NCBI GenBank assembly: GCA_907163375.1
Contig: CAJQUW010003176.1
Span: 1,030,088 to 1,094,087 of the forward strand
DNA from: Prostheceraeus crozeri
Taxonomy: Eukaryota; Platyhelminthes; Polycladida; Euryleptidae
Reading direction: 5' to 3'
DNA: 64,000 nucleotides
Part shown: piece by piece, positions 48,259-56,203 of the stretch
Position numbering within the stretch: position 1 is the stretch's first letter
Layout of the letters: every line of letters begins with the position of its first letter
Notes under the pieces: model-generated
Databases searched by the model: none
The model's input: the letters and a program-made list of their open reading frames with translations, nothing else
Told to the model about the DNA's origin: nothing
Made by a program: the position numbers and the translations under genes

Positions 48259-49638
48259 ATGAATTCTACAAATTCCGAAAATTTAATTAAATTAAAAAAT
48301 GCTAATTTAGATTTATTAAATTATCTATTAAACAAAAATAAAAACTCAAATTGTCAGCATATTGGATGTGACGACGACAAACAAAGTTTGGCTACTACCT
48401 ACGGTGGTGACATACAAAAAACATTAGAAAACTTTCCCTGATTTATTTGGAGTAAATATTCGAAAGAAAAACATCTTCCTGGTCATTCATATACCGGTCC
48501 AGGAACTCGATTAGATATAAGACTAGATGAGAATAATAATCCGAAACCAGGTGAAGAACCAATAAATAGAGTAGATGCCGCAGCTTACAGGCATGATTTA
48601 GCTTATCGAAATCATGATCTAAGTTCTCGACATGCAGCTGATAAGAAGATGATACAAGAATTAGATAATATTCAAAATCCTACATTTAGAGAAAAAATTG
48701 AAAGAATGTTTGTTAAGAAAGCTTTACAAGCTAAAATATTATTCGGTCAGGGTTTAAATGAAACGACAGCTAAGCTGTCTGAGAGCAACTCTCGAACTAA
48801 TAACTCTGAGAGCAACGCTCGAACCTACGCGTCTGAAATTCATAAAGAATACAGAAGGCCTAAATATTTATTGAAAGTAAAAGTATTTAATAAAGATGAT
48901 ATTTGGAATGCTGATCTTGTTCATATGCCGAATGAAAGGGACTACAAATACGCATTGACCGTTATAGATTTATATACACGATACGCTTGGGTAAAACCTT
49001 TAAAAAATAAAAGTGGTCTATCAGTTAAATATGCGTTTGAAGAAATCTTTAAAGAGAGTAATAGAAAGCCAAGGAAATTGTTTGTTTATAAAGGATCGGA
49101 ATTTTATAACCGAAACGTTCAGCCACTATTTGAAACAGACGAAAGTCATCGCCAAGGCTCAGTTTATTCAACTGAAAATGCAGGGAAGGCCGTAGTGATA
49201 GAAAGATTCAATCGGACGTTAAAAAATAAATTATTCAAGAAATTTACTGAGCAAAGAAATCAGAAATGGTTGAAGATATTACCAGGAGTTGTAGAAGAGT
49301 ACAATAATAAAGTTCATTCTGGTATTGAAGAAATTCCAAAGAATGCTTCTGACGACCCTGATTTGATAAGAAAAAAAATATTCGAGAATAATTATTCGAA
49401 TGAGAGTAATCCGAATTTGCAGAAACTTCAGCCAAAATTTAAAATTGGGGATAGAGTTAGAATATTTAAATATAAGAATAAATTTGAAAAAGGCTTTGTT
49501 GGCTATTGGACTAAAGAAATATTTGAAATTTCTAAAATAAATCAAAGTTATCCGATTACTTATGAAATCAAAGATTTAGATAATGAGGATATCAGAGGCC
49601 ATTTTTATCAAAATGAATTACAACGTACTGATTTTTAA
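48259..49638 (+). pseudogene. PLA2-like domain in frame with rve integrase, TGA-interrupted
   Basis: ATG 48259 follows TATCTTTTAAA. About 60 codons on, TGA (48439-48441) interrupts the frame, which continues open to 49638. After the stop comes a parvovirus VP1-type phospholipase A2-like domain: YTGPGT (Ca loop, 48490-48507) and RHDLAY with the His-Asp pair (48592-48597). A hairpin-rich linker follows, then an rve integrase core: IWNADLVHM (first Asp), VYKGSEFYN, where Tyr (49087-49089) replaces the usual second catalytic Asp, and VIERFNRTLK (Glu). The C-terminus (FKIGDRVRIFKYKNKFEKGF, then YWTKEIFEI) is the small barrel usual in Polinton integrases. In most Polintons PLA2 and integrase are separate genes. 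As written, the integrase cannot be active. Confidence 0.88.
48765..48820. repeat. Hairpin cluster at the PLA2/integrase junction
   Basis: GACAGC-TAA-GCTGTC (48765-48779), GAGAG-CAA-CTCTC (48781-48793) and GAGC-AAC-GCTC (48810-48820). They encode the linker LSESNSRTNNSESNART between the two domains and keep the frame. Confidence 0.85.
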
Positions 49639-49652
49639 TTATCATTATTATT

Positions 49653-49712
49653 GGAACTAAGGTTTCGGGAATGAAATTCCCTTATTAGGCGTAGCCATAG
49701 AACCTACAGTTC
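49653..49712. terminator. Hairpins between convergent integrase and protease genes
   Basis: GGGAAT-GAA-ATTCCC (49667-49681), GGC-GTA-GCC (49688-49696) and GAAC-CTACA-GTTC (49700-49712). They occupy the space between two genes whose 3' ends face each other, and the last overlaps the end of the protease gene. They could form transcript ends, but the same hairpins also occur inside genes, so a termination role is only a guess. Confidence 0.45.
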
Positions 49713-50156
49713 GTTCAATTCTAACATAATATCTAGAAATGGTACTCCTTCCTGTAATTTCAATAAAACATAAAGACACAATTGCCCACAGTAAGTAGTT
49801 CCTGGTTTTTGAATTTGAAACGTATTGTATGTTCCCGTTCCAAGTAATTCTTTTACTTCATTTGTAGGGGGCAAACCGTATGAATCAAAATAATAGTTCT
49901 GCTGATGATTTTTAACGCCTGCTGACCAATGTACACCTTTTTCATCTGACGTATGAAGATTTGTTATGAAATTTACAGTTTGAACTTTGTTCCGGGAACT
50001 GAAGGTTCCTGTTGGCTTATTTTTTAGGAATTGTAATTCGTCTCTCATTAGAACATGAAAATTCTTTATTCCTAATCGATTAGCGATTTTCTTTAGGTCG
50101 AAATTCGTTGTCGTTTGTGTTCCATATAATTTCAAAAACTCATTTATGTTGCTCAT
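49704..50156 (-). CDS. Adenain-like cysteine protease (capsid maturation)
   Basis: 150 residues from ATG 50156 after TTTTTTATTATAAA. Catalytic residues in adenain order: His 76 (GVHWSAGV), Asp 91 (YYFDSYG), Gln 116 (IQKPGTTY) and Cys 123 (TYCGQLCLYVL). The size is slightly short of the adenovirus enzyme. This protease family cleaves virion precursor proteins and in Polintons is taken as evidence of particle formation. A hairpin cassette (GGAACT-GAA-GGTTCC, 49995-50009) lies in frame near residue 55. All catalytic positions are intact. Confidence 0.9.
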   Translation of the reverse strand: MSNINEFLKLYGTQTTTNFDLKKIANRLGIKNFHVLMRDELQFLKNKPTGTFSSRNKVQTVNFITNLHTSDEKGVHWSAGVKNHQQNYYFDSYGLPPTNEVKELLGTGTYNTFQIQKPGTTYCGQLCLYVLLKLQEGVPFLDIMLELNEL

Positions 50157-50190
50157 TTTATAATAAAAAAATTTCTTAAGGACCCCTAGA

Positions 50191-50360
50191 AGTCAGAAGG
50201 GGGGGTATTGATTTAAAACTGTTCTCTAATGATGTCTTTCCTTACTACTTAGTCAGAAGGGGGTATTGATTTAAAACATTTTTATAATGATGACTTTCCT
50301 TACTACTTGGGGGGGTATTGATTTAAAACTGGTCTCTAATGATGTCTTTCTTTACTACTT
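50191..50360. repeat. Three tandem copies of about 57 bp
   Basis: Units contain GGGGGTATTGATTTAAAAC and then AATGATGTCTTTCCTTACTA, starting about 50191, 50251 and 50308. They lie between the protease gene and its partial duplicate, directly upstream of the protease start. They may therefore be promoter repeats or a by-product of the duplication. Confidence 0.85.
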
Positions 50361-50394
50361 ATTCAATTTTGAAATGATTTAATTTAATCTAAAT

Positions 50395-50577
50395 TTAAAC
50401 GTTACATTGTTGCATTGTATTAGTAGAGTTAGTGTTTCGCACATCTTTTATCAATAGTAATTCATTACTCATCAATATGTGAAAATTCTTTATTCCCAAT
50501 TGCTTAGCAATCTCATTTAAATCGAAATTCGTAGTTTGTTTGCCGTATATTTTTTGGAAGTCTCTGATGTTTCTCAT
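50395..50577 (-). pseudogene. Partial duplicate of the protease gene, N-terminal part
   Basis: From ATG 50577 (after CTATAAAA) the product MRNIRDFQKIYGKQTTNFDL then IAKQLGIKNFHILMSNEL is close to the first 43 residues of the adenain-like protease. It then diverges to a short unrelated end. None of the catalytic residues is included. The start motif is kept. It is a broken tandem duplicate, not a second enzyme. Confidence 0.8.
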
Positions 50578-50777
50578 TTTTATAGAAGATAAAATGTTTC
50601 TATTATATTCCCGTAAATGAGAAATTAAAAACAACACATGGATATTTCAATTTGGTTACATCCACTTTGCATACATTCAATTTGGATACATTGAAATACA
50701 TGTAAATTTGTCCACGTGTGGAGAAGGTTTCATTGGTTGAGAGAAAAATGACGTCATATAACAACATAATGAAAATG

Positions 50778-50950
50778 ATTGAAAACAGGAAATAACATTG
50801 CATATAAAACAGGAAATAACATTGCATATAAAACAGGAAATAGCATTGCATATAAAACAGGAAATAGCATTGCATATAAAACAGGAAATAACATTGCATA
50901 TAAAACAGGAAATAACATTGCATATAAAACAGGAAATAGCATTGCATATA
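50778..50950. repeat. 24-bp tandem repeat, seven copies
   Basis: The unit AAAACAGGAAATAACATTGC plus ATAT, with A/G variation at one site, runs seven times. Because 24 is a multiple of 3, frames are open on both strands, producing artificial repeat ORFs. On each side lies a copy of a 'TCCACG(T/A)GTGGA..AAGGTTTCATTGGTTGA' segment (about 50711 and 50979). Confidence 0.92.
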
Positions 50951-51381
50951 AGATACAAGTTTTCTAAACAATAGGATTTCTGTCCACGAGTGGACAAGGT
51001 TTCATTGGTTGAAACACTCTATTGTATTTACATTGCATATAAAACAGAGGGGTTTCAAGAATGATAAATTTTCTTCACAGCGCGTCTAATGTCAACGCGT
51101 TCATTTGATTAGTTGAATGGCGCAGTATTTTAGCTGAATGGCGCACCATTATTCAAGAGAATATAATGGAATGGCATAGGTCTAAACGAAAATAAAGTGT
51201 CGTGCGGCCGTATCGCAATAACAATAGCGGTGTTTAACATCCAAATTCCATTGAATATGTCAGCGCTGTATTGACGCTAAATGACGCACCATTGTTTGGG
51301 AGAAGAATGGAATCATTTGGAATGTCACATAATTGCTTTACACAATGAAGTCAATCTTCCGTTAACATTAGGTCGTGACTT

Positions 51382-51886
51382 TTAAAGTACAAGAGAAACA
51401 GACACCCAACAAAGCGTAGGAAATTTGTCTGCTAATTTACCTAATTTCATAACAAATGAAACTTCGGTGCGTGAATAATTGATATGATTTTGCTTCAAGA
51501 GACTATAAAAATAAGACTTGTCATTATCACAAACAGAGAGCAGATAGTGCTTACCGATAAAAATTTTACACATAACACTGAGTGAATTGTTTCTTTTTTC
51601 ATGCAACAAGAATTTATGTAAGTTTACAATTGTATTATTCTCTCCACCATTTGGCTCTATGAAATCACTCAAAGTATCTGTAAATTCATACCTCTCAAAA
51701 TATATTGCTCTTGAATTCCTCCCGTAATTTTTTCATCCTCCCTGGCAACGATTGTTTTCTTCTATCTTCAAATTGATCTTGTCTCATTTGAGAAATATAT
51801 GACGAGAGCGTTTTGACACAACCTTCACTGACAAGAAACACTGTTAAATTAAATAAGTCTTCAGCACAATTGTTTGAAATAGCCAT
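51382..51886 (-). pseudogene. Unrecognised right-end ORF, frameshifted
   Basis: The upper frame (51886-51695) begins MAISNNCAEDLFNLTVFLVS and the lower (51672-51382) begins near DFIEPNGGENNTIVNLHKF. A one-base shift around 51693-51700 would make one protein of about 160 residues (the lower frame is open upstream through YEFTDTLSDF). It contains HYLLSVCDNDKSYFYSLLKQ and ends KLADKFPTLCWVSVSLVL. I do not recognise it. Base composition is nearer to the host than to the A/T-rich Polinton genes, so it may be an acquired gene. Confidence 0.4.
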
Positions 51887-52157
51887 ATCGATTATTGTTG
51901 TTGTGTATTATTTCACAGCATTGCAGCCGGAGTAGGATTTGCTGGTTATATATTTCACGTCTTACAAATGTCTAAGTGGGTGTAGCAGCTGTTTGTTCTT
52001 TCATACATTGTTTCCTTTCAAATGTTTGAGTTGGAGGACACAGCTCCTTACACTGAAATGCATTTTATTCATAAATGCGAGAAGCAGATGTTCTCTACAA
52101 TTGAATGACAATTGTAAAAGTACCTAAACTTATTGTTAAGAATATGTCAATTCCTTC

Positions 52158-52762
52158 AAATATTTTTAGTCACATGATATATTTTAAAAACCTGAAAAAT
52201 GAATTCAAAAGACGTTTTTAAAAATACTAATTTTCGGTGTCCTAGAACGGTCATGATTTTGGCGGGGGTGAAAATTGTAATTCTCAAATTTTGAGATTCT
52301 CAACTTTTATGATTTTTTCGGTGTCCGGTTTTACATGACCTGGAACGGTCATGATTTAAGCGAGGGTGAAAATTGTAATTCTCAAATTTTGAGATTCTTA
52401 TTTTTTATGATTTTCGGTGTCCTGGAACGGTCATGATTTTGGGAGTAAAAATTGTAATTCTCAAATTTGAGATTCTTAACTTTTCTGATTTTTTCGGTGT
52501 CCTGGAACGGTCATGATTTAAGCGAGGGTGAAAATTGTAATTCTCAAATTTTGAGATTTTGAAAAATTTGAAAAATTGGGTATTTTTAAAAACGCTTAAA
52601 TTTTCGGCCTTCGGCCACGTGAAATTTGAAGTCTACCTAAATTTTTGAAATTTTTGAAATTTTGATTTTTTTGAAAAACCCGCAAAAGTGTGACATCCGG
52701 CGCAAGCGAAGCGAAGCGAAGCGAAGCGAAGCGTCGCGCCGGATGTCACACTATATACTACT
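52158..52762 (-). repeat. Right terminal inverted repeat of Polinton 1
   Basis: It matches the left repeat outward from 52158. It has four of the roughly 78-bp units with the GGAACGGTCATGATTT box (left has two) and five copies of the 5-bp GCGAA unit in the loop of the terminal hairpin (stem 52687-52703 with 52736-52752; left has three). A GGCC-TTC-GGCC mini-hairpin is at 52606-52616. Confidence 0.92.
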
Positions 52763-52768
52763 AAGATA
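52763..52768. repeat. Target site duplication, right copy (AAGATA)
   Basis: Directly follows the Polinton terminus, identical to 35239-35244. Confidence 0.95.
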
Positions 52769-54199
52769 CTAAGATAGTTAAAAATATCACCTGATTGATT
52801 CTTATAATAGAAGCTCGATCAAAACCTGTGTCATCTTACTATTTTTCAATTATGTTATATTCTGTATGGCCTATTCCTTCTCTTATGTGCGTCAAACATA
52901 TTCAATACTTTTTGCATCAAAAATTCTATTGTGCATTTCAGACCGCAATATCATTGTCTATCAAAGAGATATCATAAATGGGAACTGATTGAAACTGACC
53001 AAACCAGCACAATTGATGGTAGAGGAACAATTACGACAGTTCTGTAGGCTGACATCTGCTGATGAAGTGAGTCCTTAAATTATGTGATTCTTTGCACTGC
53101 CTGTTTTGGTTTTAGCAGCAGTGAGTTTTTCTGCTGTTAATCCTTGGAGCATTTCGTAGCAGGATGACTTCGATCAACAGTTATAATGTATAAATATGTA
53201 GAGCTATTCTTGTCACTGCCTCCGAATGTTTTGGCTTTAGCAGCATTGAGTTTTTCTGCTGTTAATCCTTTGAGCATTTCGTAGCAGGATGACTTCGATC
53301 AACAGTTATGATGTATAAATATGTAGGGCTATTCTTGTCAATGCCTCCGAATGTTTTGGTTTTAGCAGCATTGAGTTTTTCTGCTGTTAATCCTTGGAGC
53401 ATTTCGTAGCATGATGACAGCAATCAACAGTTATGATGTATAAATATGTAAGGCTATTCTTGTCACTGCCTCCGAATGTTTTGGCGTTATCAGCATTGAG
53501 TTTTTCTGCTGTTAATCCTTGGAGCATTTCGCAGCAGGATGACTTCGATCAACAATATATTCAATTAATATCAACGGTAAATTTCATCAATGTTTTGCTA
53601 CGGCGTAGGTTAACTGTAATTTTATCAAGAGAATGTGAGTGGTCTGCGAACCCACTTTATGCGTCAAGAACAAACCCACAAGTTTTATGATGTGTAAATT
53701 ATACATGTTATAATTATGACGCAATATATTTACACATCGTTTAACTTAGTTTCATCTTGACTCATTAAATGGATTCGCAGGATGCTCACATTTTATTGAT
53801 AAAACTACAGTTCATCTACGATATATGTTGTGGCAAAATATTGGGGCAATGTCTAGAAAACATTCTAAAAATGTTTTAAGATAACATTTTCATAAAGTTC
53901 TCATGTATTGTCATTTGAACATATAACATTTTTTGGAATGTTTTTATAGCAAATTCACGACATTTTCTGAACAGTTTTAGAATGTTTTTTGTTGGGAATT
54001 CACGTAAGAGTTGTGTAAGATAAAATCAAAGAGAAATTTGAGACATTTTATTGGAATTTTACCAAATAATTTGCTAAAAATTGGCAAATCATCAGCTATG
54101 TTAGATAAATATTTGATAAAATTTTTGTAGAAGTTTAGTAAAATGTTGTCAAGTATTTGCCAAATATTTAACAAAAGCATCTGGTGTGTTCGTCCCGGG
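52769..54199. other. Right part of the TIR element
   Basis: Contains the 125-bp tandem repeat (53087-53560) and an A/T-rich end whose complement resembles the left end at 33091-33300. No gene is supported. The frame at 53433-53690 partly overlaps the repeat and has no recognisable domain. Confidence 0.55.
53087..53560. repeat. 125-bp tandem repeat, four copies (last partial)
   Basis: Boundaries at 53212, 53337 and 53462 share GTCACTGCCTCCGAATG, and each unit has AGTTTTTCTGCTGTTAATCC. The first and last units are incomplete or more diverged. The array sits in the right arm of the TIR element. Confidence 0.9.
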
Positions 54200-54351
54200 G
54201 AGTGCTCTCATTGCTGGACGAAGAGAGACGAATCGTGTGTGCGCTTACGCCCGGTTGTCTGACGCTGTATATACGATCAGTCACCTCGTACGAGCCTGCT
54301 AATAAAGATGTCTGCTTACTGTGCGTTCTAACTCTGACTCCTATTACAACA
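54200..54351 (+). repeat. Remainder of the split Ty3/gypsy 5' LTR
   Basis: Begins GAGTGCTCTCATTG, continues as the complete LTR at 31972-32149, and ends CTATTACAACA. Together with 33060-33090 and allowing for the duplicated GA, the LTR is 181 bp. The reference copy is 178 bp, and the 3-base difference is an extra CTG near 54213. Confidence 0.9.
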
Positions 54352-56203
54352 TGGCGACCCAGCTCGGAAGTATTCGACCACCTGCAAACTTTCTGACTAC
54401 ATCAAGTTCACCTATTCAAGATACATAATTCTACATCGAGGAGTTACTTTACCTTGCTGCTATTGCCGCAGACAAATTTACCGAATCACGCCGAACTGCG
54501 ATTGTGTTGAACATTCTCGGACCATCTTGCAGAAAAGTACTTTCCGCCGCAGGCTCAACTTCGTGTGTTTCGGATGTTTACAAACTTCTACGTTCATTAT
54601 TTCCATCGGCTCCTTCTGTCACGATTGCAAGACAGAATTTCAACAATCGTCGACAACATCCTACAGAATCGATTGTTGAGTACTTCTCTGAACTATCGCT
54701 TCTCGCTTCGAAATGTGACTACGGTACTATGAAAGACGATTTAATGAAAGTTAAATTGATCCTTGGTGCGACTGATACGATCAAAGAGAAACTGATATTA
54801 GAGCAACCAACGTCGGTACAGTCAGCGTTGGAAATTGCCCGTCGCATTGAAACGATACAAGGTGAGCTGAACAACAATAACCTCATTCGACCTGTACATG
54901 ATAGTTCTGACTTATCTGTGAATAAGCTTTGCCTTCCTGAGAAACCTCATACACAGGGTAGGTCTTCTTTTCTTAAAGAATCTAAGAAACAGAATTCTTT
55001 TTCTAGTAATGCTAAGCGTAATGATGCAAGACACCAAAGAAGTTTTAGCGAACGCTATTGTTTTAGGTGCGGTGCGTACGATCATGTTGCGAATAGCCCT
55101 AATTGCCCGGCTATCGGGAAAGATTGCATGAATTGCGGAAGGAAAAATCATTTCTCTCGCGTGTGTTTTCACTCTTCGTCTAAAAATGTTTACCATCTCA
55201 ATCCCTTATCCAATTCCGCTACTGAATTTCGCACAATTGAAGTTACTACTGACAGACGTAATGCGAGTAGCAAAAGTTGTTCTCCCAAATTCAATTATGT
55301 GATCGATACAGGTACTCCGATTACGATCCTTCCGAAAGTTGATTTTCTGAAACATTTCACTACTAGAGACCTGAAGAGATGCAATGACCAAATATTTGAT
55401 TATTCCGGAGGAAACATTAAGGTGTTAGGTCAGATTGAAATGAAACTGTCATGGAATAACATAAATACTTTTGAAACAGTGATTGTTACTGAAAGTGGAA
55501 AGGCTCTATTAGGTCTGAAGGCATTCGAAAACTTGCATGTCTACACTCTCTGGCAGGTTAACTCCGTATCTGCTAATTGTAAGCCTAAATTCAATCTCAA
55601 AGTAGCGCTTCGAGATGATATCATTCCAGTAAAACAGAAAATTCGCAGAATTCCATTAGCACTTAGAGATAAGGTGAAACAAGAACTTAACCAAATGGAG
55701 CAAAAAGATATCATAGAAAAGGTTGATGAAAGTGAATGGGTTTCAAACCTTGTAGTAGTACAAAAGCCTAATGGAAAGGTACGACTCTGTTTAGACTTGA
55801 GAGATGTGAATAAACCTGTCATTATTGATGGTTATCCTTTACCATTCTTGGAAGAAATTTTCTTGAAAGTGCGAGACTGTTCGAAGTTCTCAGTTTTAGA
55901 TTTGCAAAATGCTTTTCTACAGCTACCTCTGCATGAAAGTAGTAGACACATTACCACCTTTGTCACCCAAGATGGATTATATAGGTTCCAAAAAGTTCCT
56001 TACGGACTTGCTTCCGCTCCAGGAGTGTTTCAAAAGTTGATGATGACAATTTTAGGTGACATGCCCGGAGTTCAGTGTTATCTCGATGACATAATTATAG
56101 CAGGAAATACTCAGGAACAACACGATCAAAGATTGCACACGGTTCTTAGCAAGATAGAAGCCGCAGGATTCCACATTAACAAAGCAAAATCGCAGATTTC
56201 TCG
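54351..56203 (+). pseudogene. Ty3/gypsy gag-pol, 5' part
   Basis: A single frame from ATG 54351, interrupted by TAA at 54426-54428, then open to 56203. Gag part: a capsid-like region (QHPTESIVEYFSELSLLASK) and two zinc knuckles (CFRCGAYDHVANSPNC, CMNCGRKNHFSRVC). Protease: YVIDTGTPITILP with the DTG active site. Reverse transcriptase: SEWVSNLVVVQKPNGKVRLC, FSVLDLQNAFLQLPL (motif A), FQKVPYGLASAPGVFQ (motif B), and YLDDIIIAG (motif C). The similarity stops after NKAKSQIS, where the sequence AGTAGTA begins. RNase H and integrase should follow to the right of Polinton 2. Confidence 0.88.
54352..54363 (+). promoter_or_regulatory. Primer binding site
   Basis: TGGCGACCCAGC directly follows the LTR end. 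TGG at this position complements a tRNA 3' CCA. The gag start codon ATG (54351-54353) overlaps the junction. Confidence 0.65.

Larger units (their letters stand above)
35245..52762 (+). mobile_element. Polinton/Maverick element 1, 17,518 bp
   Basis: Both ends are present: AGTAGTATATAGTGTGACA at the left and its complement ending ACTACT at the right, inside terminal inverted repeats of about 424 and 605 bp. The 6-bp duplication is perfect. The content is diagnostic of self-synthesising Polintons: protein-primed PolB, rve integrase, adenain-like protease, FtsK-type ATPase and capsid proteins. The core is much richer in A/T than its surroundings. Genes 35.7-43.0 kb and 44.7-49.6 kb run plus. One gene at 43.2-44.6 kb and those right of 49.7 kb run minus. 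Confidence 0.97.
33091..54199. mobile_element. 21.1-kb insertion in a gypsy LTR: a TIR element carrying a Polinton
   Basis: The ends are CCCGGGACGAGCAAACC at 33091 and GGTGTGTTCGTCCCGGG ending at 54199. They are inverted copies with 15 of the first 17 positions equal and similarity continuing inward. The dinucleotide GA stands on both outer sides (33089-33090 and 54200-54201), while the intact LTR has it once, so GA looks like the target duplication. After subtracting the Polinton and its duplicated 6 bp, the carrier is about 3.6 kb. No transposase is recognisable in it, so it is probably a non-autonomous DNA transposon. Its superfamily is not clear to me. Confidence 0.75.

Noticed and set aside
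50191-50360. CRISPR-like array from the tandem copies
   Set aside because: Units are directly adjacent without distinct spacers, and the host is an animal.
50677-50997. Overlapping open frames on both strands with 8-residue repeats
   Set aside because: They are produced by the 24-bp tandem repeat, whose length keeps all frames open. No start motif or relatives.
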